A stretch of 64,000 bases of DNA, taken from contig JAWKTI010000003.1 in assembly GCA_041399155.1 (NCBI GenBank), forward strand, positions 62,001 through 126,000, in the 5' to 3' direction. Positions 36,972 through 45,804 of the stretch are shown in pieces (positions within the stretch are counted from its first letter, which is position 1; every line of letters starts with the position of its first letter). The notes under the pieces were generated by a model that worked only from the letters and a program-made list of their open reading frames with translations, did not search any database and was not told the DNA's origin. The position numbers and the translations under genes are program-made. The stretch comes from Zavarzinella sp. (GTDB lineage Bacteria; Planctomycetota; Planctomycetia; Gemmatales; Gemmataceae).

Positions 36972-37274
36972 ATGTTGGCATTGATAATTGGCGCTGGAAT
37001 TCTTGGATTGATCATCTCGTTTATGGATGATGGCGAATTTCCAGGGTGGGGAAAAATGTTGATTTGTGTGTTCGCCGCTCTCCTGCCGGCAAGTATTATT
37101 AATTACCTATTACCACCAGAACTGTTTTTTATTGGACTCACAGTCGGGGCAATATGTGCTACATTTGCCATTATGGCCACTTGCGGCATGACAATAAAAG
37201 AAGCTGCAATTGCTGCGGGTATCTACCTTGGCATCCAGATTGCATTGACTCTCGGAATTCGATCCATGTTCTAA
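36972..37274 (+). CDS. small membrane protein
   Basis: A 100-residue protein with three to four hydrophobic helices (LALIIGAGILGLIISFM, MLICVFAALLPASIINYLL, LFFIGLTVGAICATFAIMATCGM, AAIAAGIYLGIQIALTLGI) and an acidic first loop (DDGEFPGWG). GGAGAAATTC precedes the ATG. No family is recognised; it follows another small membrane protein gene and could form a complex with it. Confidence 0.6.
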   Translation: MLALIIGAGILGLIISFMDDGEFPGWGKMLICVFAALLPASIINYLLPPELFFIGLTVGAICATFAIMATCGMTIKEAAIAAGIYLGIQIALTLGIRSMF

Positions 37275-37422
37275 TAATCGCACTTTCCTAGCTCTTTTCC
37301 TCAAAGCCAGTTAGTGCTTTTGGTGCCACTGTTACAATTTGTTACACCAGACAATCCCTGTTACTGCTACAATCACATGCACCATTCAGTCGTAACTTCG
37401 GCAAGTAACAGGATGCAGAACG

Positions 37423-38334
37423 ATGTGGCAACAACTCAGTTTCATGGCATTAGTGGCGATCGTATTTCCCCTGGGTGCCCAGCCGGCAGGTCCATTCACC
37501 AGCAAACCACCCCAGCTTGTTGATGTGGTACTGACTGATAAAAGCAAAGTTCGTTTTCAGATACTGGAAGAAAAGCTGCAACTGAAAACAGAATACGGTA
37601 TGCTCGAAATACCTATGAAAGACGTGGTTTCGATCAAAATAGGATTGCGGATTAGCGAAGCAGAAGAAAAAATTATTGCCAATGCGATTGCTGATCTTGG
37701 CAATGCGGAATTTCGAACGCGGGAAGGTGCTGGTAAGCTCCTGAAAGAGTTTCGGGAAAAAAGTTTGCCAGCATTAAAGGTTGCATTGAATCATGAAGAT
37801 GGGGAAATTTCCAAACGTGCGGAAGAAATCCTGTTTCAAATGGAAAATCTGATTCCTGAAGAGCGTCAGCAATTACCACCTTACGATGTGGTTACCACAA
37901 AAACTTCGAAAATTGCGGGCGTACTGCAAAAAGACACCATCCAAGCCAAGTCGATTGCTTTAGGTGAAGTGACCTTAAAGCTGGATTTCGTTGATTTACT
38001 GGATACCGGCAATCGAGAAGAAGAAAACCTGGCGAAACTTGCCGAACCAGCACCCACAACACTTACCACGCACCAGCAACATGTGGGCAAAACTTTTGTT
38101 TTTAAAGTTACCGGAAAGTTGGAAGGTGGTTCCGTGTGGGGCACCGATTTCTATACGTTGGATTCCGACCTGGCACGTGCGGCGGTGCATGCAGGATTGG
38201 TCAAACCTGGCCAGACCAAAATTATCAAAGTTGCTATTCTTGGCCCTTCGGTAAACTTTCAGGGCACAGAACGCAATCGGATTGTGTCCAGTCCTTACCA
38301 GAGCTATCCAGGGGCCTACCGATTCGTTAAGTAA
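37423..38334 (+). CDS. secreted protein with C-terminal LCCL domain
   Basis: A 303-residue protein with a signal peptide (LSFMALVAIVFPLGAQPAG). Residues 25-75 form a small beta domain. Residues 85-150 are helical and HEAT-like (NAIADLGNAEFRTREGAGKLLKEF, LPALKVALNHEDGEISKRAEEIL). The last 90 residues match the LCCL domain: GKLEGGSVWGTDFYTLDSDLARAAVHAGLVKPGQTKIIKVAIL, then SPYQSYPGAYRFVK. LCCL domains are extracellular binding modules best known from animal and protist proteins. The gene is convergent with pyrF, 12 bp apart. Confidence 0.83.
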   Translation: MWQQLSFMALVAIVFPLGAQPAGPFTSKPPQLVDVVLTDKSKVRFQILEEKLQLKTEYGMLEIPMKDVVSIKIGLRISEAEEKIIANAIADLGNAEFRTREGAGKLLKEFREKSLPALKVALNHEDGEISKRAEEILFQMENLIPEERQQLPPYDVVTTKTSKIAGVLQKDTIQAKSIALGEVTLKLDFVDLLDTGNREEENLAKLAEPAPTTLTTHQQHVGKTFVFKVTGKLEGGSVWGTDFYTLDSDLARAAVHAGLVKPGQTKIIKVAILGPSVNFQGTERNRIVSSPYQSYPGAYRFVK

Positions 38335-38346
38335 CTGTTGAAAAAC

Positions 38347-39252
38347 TCAAAACCCTGCAGCGGCCCGAAGTTCCGCATTGGCCTTTACGGTAGCTGTTAC
38401 AATTTTCTCTTCCCACTGTGGGTCTTCCGGGTGGTAAGGAAAAGTGATCCCACGCGAACTGTTAATAATCGCCCCCAGGTGGTCTGACCGAAAGGCACTC
38501 ATTAAATCTTCAGATTTACCACCCTGGGCACCATAGCCAGGCACCAAAAACCAGACCTGGGGGAGCAGCTGTCGTAATTCTGCCAATTCCGTGGGGTGTG
38601 TTGCACCGACAACGGCACCGATGGAGCCAAGCGAACGAGCACCGACAGTGGGGGCGTTCCATCTCGCAACTGCTTCTGCCACATGAACATAGAGCGGTTT
38701 TCCGTCTGCGATCAAGGATTGAAACAGGTGGGAACCTGGATTGCTTGTCCGCACCAGAATAAACAACCCACCACCAGCAGCCTGTGCGGTACTGACAAAG
38801 GGTTCCACCGCATCCTCACCCAGATAAGGATTTACGGTTAGAGCATCTGCCTGCCAAACCGGTAGCTGATTCCCTTCAAGCATCATGCCGGTAAAAGTGG
38901 CTTCGCCATAGGCCGTTGCGGTGCTGGCAATGTCCCCACGTTTGGCATCCAGAATCACAATTAATCCCGCAGCACGTGCGTAATCTATAACTTGCTGCTG
39001 TGCGGCAAATCCAGCGGGGCCGAGTAGTTCAAAAAAGGCACTTTGTGGTTTCACCACACCCACATGGGGTGCCACCAGATCAATCACTTTTTTGCAGAAT
39101 TGAGAAACTCGGTGCGAAATTTCAGCTAAGTTCTTTTCTTGTAAGGATTTAGTGAAAGAAACCGGAAGTGATTCCCAGCGGGGGTCCAGCCCAACACATA
39201 GTGGGGTGCGTTTTGCCAACACCGCACCTGCAAGACGATCACCAAAACTCAT
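38347..39252 (-). CDS. pyrF: orotidine 5'-phosphate decarboxylase (type 2)
   Basis: Converts OMP to UMP, the last step of pyrimidine synthesis. The 301-residue protein belongs to the longer type 2 family. Catalytic Lys and Asp are in LIVILDAKRGDIASTATAYGEATF. Other conserved blocks are PLCVGLDPRWESLP, VGVVKPQSAFFELLGPAG, LTVNPYLGEDAVEPF, LFILVRTSNPGS, VGATHPTELAELRQLLPQVWFLVPGYGAQGG and IINSSRGITFPY. The gene stands alone here. Confidence 0.95.
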   Translation of the reverse strand: MSFGDRLAGAVLAKRTPLCVGLDPRWESLPVSFTKSLQEKNLAEISHRVSQFCKKVIDLVAPHVGVVKPQSAFFELLGPAGFAAQQQVIDYARAAGLIVILDAKRGDIASTATAYGEATFTGMMLEGNQLPVWQADALTVNPYLGEDAVEPFVSTAQAAGGGLFILVRTSNPGSHLFQSLIADGKPLYVHVAEAVARWNAPTVGARSLGSIGAVVGATHPTELAELRQLLPQVWFLVPGYGAQGGKSEDLMSAFRSDHLGAIINSSRGITFPYHPEDPQWEEKIVTATVKANAELRAAAGF

Positions 39253-39301
39253 GAATTTTTCACAAAATGGGTGGGCGGTGTTACGAAATTACAAAATTTG
39301 A

Positions 39302-39895
39302 TTACTTGCCAGCTTTGTATTCAATCAATTCCAGCACTGCTTCCTGGGTGCCCAGGGTAAAGCGGAGCTTGACAATACCAACGTCTTTGGCAAACCAGTA
39401 ATCCACCGTGGTCTTGGAGCTGCCAATCTTCATATCTTTGCCAGTGACGTGCAGGGTTTCGTATTCCTTGTCGCCAATTTTCACTTTTTCTTCATCAACG
39501 GTGAATGTGCCTTCAATCTCTTGCTTTTGTGCGGTGCTTTTCACTTGCCAGGTATCGCCCTTTTTGGCACCCGCTTTCAGGAAAAGGATCGGCTGATCGG
39601 GAGTCACGCCATTTACTGAGTAACGCATCACACCTTCTGCAGTAACAGCAACCAATTCAGTGGCAGCGTCTTTCCCACCCATGCTGGTAACCAGTTTCAG
39701 GCAGGAAACACCTTTCACTGTCTCTTTTCCAGCAACTTTCACTTCCACCGGCCCGCCAGCAACCTGGTATTTCCATACAGATCCTTCTTTCAGAGGATAG
39801 TACGGATTGGTGACAGGTGTATCCGCAGAACCCTGGGCAACCAGCGCCGAGGTTCCGATCAGCAGCACGGAACAGGTGAAGAACAATCGCAGCAT
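39302..39895 (-). CDS. hypothetical secreted protein
   Basis: About 197 residues starting at the ATG at 39895, which has GGGAG upstream and opens a signal peptide (LRLFFTCSVLLIGTSALVAQ). An open frame continues upstream but lacks coding character. The mature part is beta-rich (YYPLKEGSVWKYQVAGGPVEVKVAGKETVKG, GDTWQVKSTAQKQEIEGTFTV, VDYWFAKDVGIVKLRF) and resembles the small-barrel secreted domains common in planctomycetes. No catalytic motif is seen. The sequence GAAATCGTGTATCAT lies about 45-60 bases upstream. Confidence 0.75.
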   Translation of the reverse strand: MLRLFFTCSVLLIGTSALVAQGSADTPVTNPYYPLKEGSVWKYQVAGGPVEVKVAGKETVKGVSCLKLVTSMGGKDAATELVAVTAEGVMRYSVNGVTPDQPILFLKAGAKKGDTWQVKSTAQKQEIEGTFTVDEEKVKIGDKEYETLHVTGKDMKIGSSKTTVDYWFAKDVGIVKLRFTLGTQEAVLELIEYKAGK

Positions 39896-40087
39896 GAACA
39901 GCTCCCTAAGCACATTATGAACCAAATTAACTACGTTATGATACACGATTTCGGTTCGCTGGCTAGAAACTTCTGATTCAGCAATCGATTGAATGTGGGG
40001 CAAAATTGTTCGAACAAATCCTGTGAATTGCAGCCAGTCCACGACATGTGAAAGGGCGGGCGATTGCATTTAGCCACATCGGGCAGA

Positions 40088-40480
40088 TTATTTCTTCGGA
40101 GTGAGCTTTTCCAGCAGGGCATCAAACTCAGGTGCCACTTTGGTCGCTTTTTTCTTCAGATTCTGCAAAAATTTCAGTGCGACTTCTGCGAAATGCTTTG
40201 GCTTGACCACCAGTTCCTGTGCAAGCGAGGCTTCTTCTTTGGAAATGATTCCGTTGCCCAGAATGTTGTCGTGAATCGCCTGCAAATAGAATTTGTCGAA
40301 TGCAGTCAGGTCGATTTTCTTACGAGCTGCAACCGCACGCAGATCGGTCAAAAACGCCACTTCATCGCGAGTCAGCATTTTGTCTGCATACAGCGACTTT
40401 TTGATCAGCTTGATCTCGTCTGCTTCAATCACACCGTCTGCCACTACCAGGTCAATCACTAATTTGCGAAAATCGGCCAT
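40088..40480 (-). CDS. TerB-like domain protein
   Basis: A 130-residue all-helical protein resembling the TerB tellurite-resistance fold: LVIDLVVADGVIEADEIKLIKKSLYADKMLTRDEVAFLTDLR, then FDKFYLQAIHDNILGNGIISKEEASLAQELV. The two DG/NG-x-I-x-x-x-E repeats are the acidic metal-binding signature of this group. The tail is Lys-rich. No other ter genes are nearby, so a tellurite role is not implied. Confidence 0.75.
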   Translation of the reverse strand: MADFRKLVIDLVVADGVIEADEIKLIKKSLYADKMLTRDEVAFLTDLRAVAARKKIDLTAFDKFYLQAIHDNILGNGIISKEEASLAQELVVKPKHFAEVALKFLQNLKKKATKVAPEFDALLEKLTPKK

Positions 40481-40651
40481 GTCTTATTCTCCCTGTAATC
40501 GAGTCAAAAAACCATTAATGAAACGTAGTGTCTCAAACGGAATGATGTTAAAAAAATTTGTGCTTAACCATGAATGCACAATCATAATGTTTAAGTTATA
40601 ACAATTACGTAAAACGCAACACCATCGTTATGCGAGGAAGTAAATAATACT

Positions 40652-41539
40652 GTGGGGAAAGATGGCCAGTTAACACCGGAGCAGTTGCATGAGGCAGCTC
40701 TACAATTAGAAAAAGGTGTGCCGACAGCAGCCCGCCTTGCTGGGATGGTGCCGCAAATTTACGCTCAGTTGTTGTGGGATCGTCAGGACCCAGGCCTTCA
40801 CTCATTCTGGGGCCTCGCAGCAAACGAAGATGAGTTGGCCGGAAAAGAAATTGTCGCCCCGGCAATCTTGAGTGTGCTGGCAGAAATTGCCGATGTTCCA
40901 CTGGATCAGGTGGGGGTACCTGCTGGTTTGCAGCACACGTATGGCTATCTGTTGAGCTCGCTGCTCACTGAGTATGGTTATAAGCGAAATCGGTGGTTTC
41001 TGGACAGCATCGACGACTTATTTGGTTTCCCCCACGCAGTGGTCTGTGCGGAACCAGAGCATGGGACGTTGTTGGGAAATGTGACCAGTCTCCTGTTAAG
41101 GATCATCCTTCGAGATGAGCCAGAATTATCACATGAGGTGCTGCAAATCCGCACCACAGCCGATCCGTTGATTCAACGTATCTCCATACAAAACATGCAC
41201 TTAACAAGAATTGTAGAATCTGCCCGTGTGCGGGACAAACATGGCCGTTTCTGCCAGTTACGTTGCATCACCGACCTGGTTCCGTTTCCCGCTGGAGGGG
41301 CCTGGTTGATCTATGCCATTCAGCAACCAGCCACTGACCAACTGCCAAAACTGATCACTGCCTTTCCCGTTTCACAAAGCACCTACGATACAATGCGGAC
41401 GGGACCTGAAATCCTGGACCCAGCGATGGTAAAACCACGCTATAACGCGGTATTCCCAGGTAGCCAGGAATGGCCAGTATTTGGTTCCCGCATCAGAATT
41501 GAATCAACACCAGGTAAACCAACGCCAGCACCGAACTGA
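40652..41539 (+). CDS. hypothetical protein
   Basis: A 295-residue soluble protein with a GTG start at 40652 and GAGGAAG about 12 bases upstream. Not recognised. The N-terminal half is helical (LTPEQLHEAALQLEKGVPTAARLAGMVPQIYAQLLWD, EIVAPAILSVLAEIADVPLDQVG). The C-terminal half is beta-rich (DKHGRFCQLRCITDLVPFPAGGAWLIYAIQ). Its 3' end overlaps the convergent DUF5706 gene by 47 bp, an unusual arrangement for this window. No functional clue. Confidence 0.65.
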   Translation: MGKDGQLTPEQLHEAALQLEKGVPTAARLAGMVPQIYAQLLWDRQDPGLHSFWGLAANEDELAGKEIVAPAILSVLAEIADVPLDQVGVPAGLQHTYGYLLSSLLTEYGYKRNRWFLDSIDDLFGFPHAVVCAEPEHGTLLGNVTSLLLRIILRDEPELSHEVLQIRTTADPLIQRISIQNMHLTRIVESARVRDKHGRFCQLRCITDLVPFPAGGAWLIYAIQQPATDQLPKLITAFPVSQSTYDTMRTGPEILDPAMVKPRYNAVFPGSQEWPVFGSRIRIESTPGKPTPAPN

Positions 41540-42065
41540 GGCCAAGCACTTTGATTGATTTCGTAACTCGTTGATACTTCGCAGATGAAATATGAGAATC
41601 AACTAATATCCCTGAGGTTACTTCAAATTTCAATTCCTGCATGGTCAGTTGGTCGCACGCATTAGCAAATTTCTCAGGATCATCGAGTGGGTAGTGCACA
41701 CTGATCGATGCGGGGTGAAAATGTTTGCAATGGCTCAGCGCGGGATGAACGCCTTTGCGGCGAAAAGGAATGATGCACAGAAAAGCCAGAATCGAGGAGT
41801 AAAGCATCACCAGCAACCACGCAAAAAAGCAGAAAATTGCCACGTAGAACTGAACTGGTTTAGGATCGGCAACAGATTTTAAATACCCATTGAGCGAAGG
41901 AATCAGCAAGCCAGCCAATGCACCGGAAACTGTCAGAACTGCGGCTGCTTTGGCATCGGCAAAACGGATCCAGCCCGCAATAATCTGATAGATATCGATG
42001 TAATTTTCCACTTCCAACGTGGTGCTGACTGCTTTGCGTTCCTGTGTTGTCGCGTCGTTACTCAT
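41493..42065 (-). CDS. DUF5706 / PycTM-like membrane protein
   Basis: About 190 residues from the ATG at 42065. After a short helix comes IIAGWIRFADAKAAAVLTVSGALAGLLI, matching the (A)DxKA helix of DUF5706. A second helix (FYVAIFCFFAWLLVMLYSSILAFLCII) and the family C-terminus follow (SISVHYPLDDPEKFANACDQLTMQELKFEVTSGILVDSHISSAKYQ), then a last hydrophobic segment. DUF5706 proteins include PycTM, the membrane effector of Pycsar anti-phage systems activated by cyclic UMP or CMP. No pyrimidine cyclase gene is adjacent, so this may be an orphan or have another role. Confidence 0.72.
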   Translation of the reverse strand: MSNDATTQERKAVSTTLEVENYIDIYQIIAGWIRFADAKAAAVLTVSGALAGLLIPSLNGYLKSVADPKPVQFYVAIFCFFAWLLVMLYSSILAFLCIIPFRRKGVHPALSHCKHFHPASISVHYPLDDPEKFANACDQLTMQELKFEVTSGILVDSHISSAKYQRVTKSIKVLGLSSVLALVYLVLIQF

Positions 42066-42162
42066 TACTCGCCTGTAGAAATGGGATTTCGGACAATATT
42101 TGCTGTAAAATAACTTCAAGTGATGGTATTGTAATAACTCCAGACACTGTGGGAGGTTGGGC

Positions 42163-43575
42163 ATGTTGTGGGGAACTCGTCGTCAATGGTTAAGCTCTGC
42201 CGGAAATGGATTTGGACTGCTGGCGTTGAACGCACTGTTGGCTCAGGAAATGACTGCTCAGGAAGTGGCAGGTCAGGCACATCCACTGGCACCCAAAAAG
42301 CCGCACCATCGCCCCACAGCTAAGGCGTGTATTTTCCTTTTCATGGAAGGTGGGCCAAGCCATCTGGACACATTCGACCCGAAACCACTGCTGAATAAAT
42401 TGGCGGGCAAACCGCTTCCAGATAGTTTTGGCAAAGTAATCACTGCCATGGGGGAAACGAAAGCTCCCCTGCTGGCCAGTCCGAGAAAATGGACGCAGCA
42501 CGGCAAATGTGGCACATGGGTGAGTGAATTATTGCCCCACACAGCAGAAATGGTTGATGATATTGCGGTAATTCGTTCCTGTGTGGCAGACGGGATTAAC
42601 CATTCGGCAGGTGTCTGCCAGATGAATACGGGCTCGATTCTGGGTGGCAGGCCATCGTTGGGAAGTTGGGCCACATACGGACTGGGGACCGAGAACGCCA
42701 ATCTGCCCGCCTTCGTGGTGATGCAGGACAATCAATCGCAGGTCACGAACGGCCCACGCAACTGGAGCGCGGGCTTCATGCCTGCCGTTTATCAGGGAAT
42801 CCGCATTCAAGGTGGGCAGGAACCTATTCCCAATCTGAACACTCCTGAAGGGGTTACTTCTGCCCAGCAGCGTGGAAAGCTGGATCTGTTGAAACAGATG
42901 AATCAGCGATTTGCACAGGAATTCCCACAGCAGACTGAACTGGATGCCCGCCTCAACAGTTATGAACTGGCTTTTCGCATGCAGGCAGAGGCACCGGAAG
43001 CCGTGGATCTGAGCAAAGAGACCAAAGAAACCATTTCTCTCTACGGAATTGAGAAAAAAGAAACTGCTGCGATGGGGCGAAACTGCCTGCTTGCCCGCAG
43101 ACTGGTAGAACGTGGGGTGCGGTTTGTACAGATTTATCATGGTGCAGGCAGTAAGTGGGACGCCCACAGTAAGCTGGAATCGAACCACGGTGGGCTGTGC
43201 AAAGCAATGGACAAACCCGTGGCAGCACTGCTGCAAGACCTGAAACGGCGAGGCTTACTGGAGAGCACCCTCGTCTTCTGGGGTGGGGAATTTGGCCGCA
43301 CACCAATGAGCGAAAAAGGTGATGGTCGCGACCACAATCCGACTGGTTTTACGATGTGGATGGCCGGTGGTGGGGTAAAAGGTGGGCAAGTAATTGGCAA
43401 CACCGACGACCTGGGCCTGCATGCTACCGAGAAACGGCTACACGTGCACGATTTGCATGCCACGGTGCTCCACATGATGGGCATTGACAACATGGAGCTT
43501 GTCTACAAGTATAAGGGACGACCGGAACGCCCTACCTTGAATGAAGGGGAAGCTTACCTGCCTATCCTCGGCTAG
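42163..43575 (+). CDS. DUF1501 family protein
   Basis: About 470 residues from the ATG at 42163 with GGGAGG seven bases upstream; a TTG two codons earlier is less likely. The N-terminus (TRRQWLSSAGNGFGLLALNALLA) is a twin-arginine-type export signal. The DUF1501 domain follows in the sulfatase / phosphatase superfamily fold: CIFLFMEGGPSHLDTFDPKP, RQMNTGSI-type GVCQMNTGSILGGRPSLGSW, RFVQIYHGAGSKWDAH, VFWGGEFGRTPMSE, GRDHNPTGFTMWMAGGGVKGG. The family is hugely expanded in planctomycetes with unknown function and is usually paired with a second secreted protein; here an FG-GAP protein follows 31 bp later. Confidence 0.93.
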   Translation: MLWGTRRQWLSSAGNGFGLLALNALLAQEMTAQEVAGQAHPLAPKKPHHRPTAKACIFLFMEGGPSHLDTFDPKPLLNKLAGKPLPDSFGKVITAMGETKAPLLASPRKWTQHGKCGTWVSELLPHTAEMVDDIAVIRSCVADGINHSAGVCQMNTGSILGGRPSLGSWATYGLGTENANLPAFVVMQDNQSQVTNGPRNWSAGFMPAVYQGIRIQGGQEPIPNLNTPEGVTSAQQRGKLDLLKQMNQRFAQEFPQQTELDARLNSYELAFRMQAEAPEAVDLSKETKETISLYGIEKKETAAMGRNCLLARRLVERGVRFVQIYHGAGSKWDAHSKLESNHGGLCKAMDKPVAALLQDLKRRGLLESTLVFWGGEFGRTPMSEKGDGRDHNPTGFTMWMAGGGVKGGQVIGNTDDLGLHATEKRLHVHDLHATVLHMMGIDNMELVYKYKGRPERPTLNEGEAYLPILG

Positions 43576-43606
43576 TTATTCACACCCTGATTATCCTCTC
43601 TCGATC

Positions 43607-45568
43607 ATGAATAAATTCTCATTCGTTACCGTATTACTGTTCTGTCAGGCTTGTGCTGCCCAGGATCGGCTGGTCCCACTGCCGTACAACAATCCTACTC
43701 TGGTGGTAGACCTGGGCGTGGGTTTGTGGGCCTGGCCCGTGCCGTGTGACGCGGATGATGATGGCGACTACGATCTGATTGTTTCCTGCCCTGATAAACC
43801 ATCCAACGGAGTTTGGCTGTTCGAAAATACCACTGGTGACACGAAAAAGCAGCCCAGACCCATATTTCAGCCTGCCCGCAAGCTGAGTGCAACAAAACAC
43901 TACGTGATGCCCAGCTATCTTCCCGATGGCATGCGGGTCTGCACGCCGGGCACAGAACACCCTAATTTTGTGAAAACAGGTATCCGCGAATCCATCCCGC
44001 TGGGTGTACCCGCAAATTTTAATCGTCCCCTGAAACCCGATCAGACTCGTGGGCCAAAAATTCGCCACCGGCAATGGCGACTGGTTGATTTTGATGGTGA
44101 TGGTAAGCTCGATATTGTGACTGGCATTGAAGATTGGAGCGAATACGGTTGGGACAATGCATATGACGCAAAAGGGGGCTGGCAGAATGGTCCTTTGCAC
44201 GGTTTTGTATTCATCCACCGTAACATGGGAAGTAACGAGCAGCCGAAGTATGCAGCACCGCTGAAATTGCTGGCGGGTGGCAAACCGATCGATACGTACG
44301 GTTGCCCAAGCCCGAACTTTGCTGATTTCGACGGTGATGGCGACCTCGATTTGCTGTGCGGAGAATTTCTGGATCGGTTGACCTATTTTCAGAACATTGG
44401 CACCCGCACAGAGCCCAAATATGCTGCTGGTGAGCGTCTGACTGATCAGCGCAAGTTGCTTATTGCCATGGACTTACAGATGATTGTGCCCATTGCTTTT
44501 GACTGGGACCGCGATTCCCACATCGACCTGATTGTGGGAGACGAAGACGGTCGAGTTGCCTGGATTCGGCACACTGGAAAACTACACCCAGACAACACCC
44601 CCATCTTCGAACAGCCTGTCTATTTTCAACAGGTGGCCGACACCTTGAAATGTGGGGCACTGGCCACACCAGTGGCATTCGACTGGGATAACGATGGCGA
44701 TCAGGATATTCTGTGCGGCAATACTGCTGGTTACATCGAATTTTTTGAGAACCTGGTTATTGATAAAGACAGTTCCTTGCCCAACTGGGCCGCACCGAAA
44801 CGCCTGGAAGTGAATGGCAAACCATTTCGTGTGATAGCTGGTCCGAATGGCAGCATTCAGGGACCTGCCGAAGCCAAGTGGGGCTACACCACATTTTCTG
44901 TGGCCGACTGGGATGGAGACGGCTTACCGGATATTATTCTCAACAGCATTCTGGGCAATATTGTCTGGCTGAAGAATGTCGGTAAGTTGGGTTCGCCACA
45001 ACTCTCTGCACCGCAAGCAGTTACGGTCGCATGGCAACATGAAGCTCCCCACCTGCAGTGGGGATGGCGAAAACCACACGGCAATGAATTGTTAACCCAA
45101 TGGCGTACGACACCTGTGGTGTACGATTTCAATGGAGATCAATTACCCGATCTGGCCGTGCTGGATACAGAAGGCTACCTTGCACTGTTCGAGCGAAAAA
45201 TGCAAGGTGGCAAACGGATTCTTCTGCCACCCAAACGTGTGTTTGTGGATGAGAACAGCCAACCACTTCGTTTGAACAGCCGCACGGCAGGTGGTAGTGG
45301 CAGACGCAAGTGGTGCGTGACCGATTGGGATGGCGATGGCACCTTCGACCTGTTGGTGAATTCCGCCAACGCCGACTGGTATCGTGGCATGGGCGTCAAA
45401 GAAGGTAAATGGCACTTCGCAAAACCAGTTACGTTGGCCAAACAGAATATTGAAGGCCACGATGTCAGCCCCGCAGTGGTAGATTTTGACAATAATGGCA
45501 TCCCGGACTTTCTGGGAGGCGCTGAAGATGGACGCTTGTACTTACTGAAGAACCCGCGAAAAAAGTAA
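43607..45568 (+). CDS. secreted FG-GAP / VCBS repeat protein
   Basis: About 653 residues starting at the ATG at 43607 with a signal peptide (FSFVTVLLFCQACAAQD). At least eight FG-GAP-type repeats with calcium-binding DxDxDGxxD loops are visible: DADDDGDYDLIV, DFDGDGKLDIVTG, DFDGDGDLDLLCG, DWDRDSHIDLIVG, DWDNDGDQDILCG, DWDGDGLPDIIL, DFNGDQLPDLAV, DWDGDGTFDLLVN and DFDNNGIPDFLGG. They should form a beta-propeller with several Ca2+ sites, perhaps binding a polysaccharide. It is probably cotranscribed with the DUF1501 gene. Confidence 0.88.
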   Translation: MNKFSFVTVLLFCQACAAQDRLVPLPYNNPTLVVDLGVGLWAWPVPCDADDDGDYDLIVSCPDKPSNGVWLFENTTGDTKKQPRPIFQPARKLSATKHYVMPSYLPDGMRVCTPGTEHPNFVKTGIRESIPLGVPANFNRPLKPDQTRGPKIRHRQWRLVDFDGDGKLDIVTGIEDWSEYGWDNAYDAKGGWQNGPLHGFVFIHRNMGSNEQPKYAAPLKLLAGGKPIDTYGCPSPNFADFDGDGDLDLLCGEFLDRLTYFQNIGTRTEPKYAAGERLTDQRKLLIAMDLQMIVPIAFDWDRDSHIDLIVGDEDGRVAWIRHTGKLHPDNTPIFEQPVYFQQVADTLKCGALATPVAFDWDNDGDQDILCGNTAGYIEFFENLVIDKDSSLPNWAAPKRLEVNGKPFRVIAGPNGSIQGPAEAKWGYTTFSVADWDGDGLPDIILNSILGNIVWLKNVGKLGSPQLSAPQAVTVAWQHEAPHLQWGWRKPHGNELLTQWRTTPVVYDFNGDQLPDLAVLDTEGYLALFERKMQGGKRILLPPKRVFVDENSQPLRLNSRTAGGSGRRKWCVTDWDGDGTFDLLVNSANADWYRGMGVKEGKWHFAKPVTLAKQNIEGHDVSPAVVDFDNNGIPDFLGGAEDGRLYLLKNPRKK

Positions 45569-45688
45569 CTGTAAAAGGCATCTGGGCAGTAGGGGTGATC
45601 GCTATTTTGCAAAAAAGTAGAAAATTTTTTAAATTCTTATCTGACAATAACTTATATCCGAAAACTGTTTCTAATTTTCACGAAAAAT

Positions 45689-45718
45689 TTGCCTGAAAAT
45701 CTATGACAAGGATATATT
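45689..45718 (+). promoter_or_regulatory. candidate sigma70-type promoter of pdxH
   Basis: TTGCCT (45689-45694) and TATATT (45713-45718) are separated by 18 bases in an AT-rich gap. Transcription would begin near 45725, just at the first leader hairpin. Based on sequence alone. Confidence 0.4.
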
Positions 45719-45724
45719 ATATTA

Positions 45725-45773
45725 AGTGAAAGCAGTTTCACTGTCACTGTAGCACCAAATTTGTTGTTTGGTG
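45725..45773 (+). promoter_or_regulatory. two tandem hairpins in the pdxH leader
   Basis: AGTGAAA-GCAG-TTTCACT (45725-45742) and CACCAAA-TTTGTTG-TTTGGTG (45753-45773) are both perfect 7-bp stems, ten bases apart. They lie between the candidate promoter and the start codon at 45805. There is no U-run directly after them, so intrinsic termination is unlikely. They could control mRNA stability or bind a protein or ligand. No known riboswitch class is recognised. Confidence 0.4.
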
Positions 45774-45804
45774 TTGATTATGGGACTACCGAAGAGATAC
45801 GACG

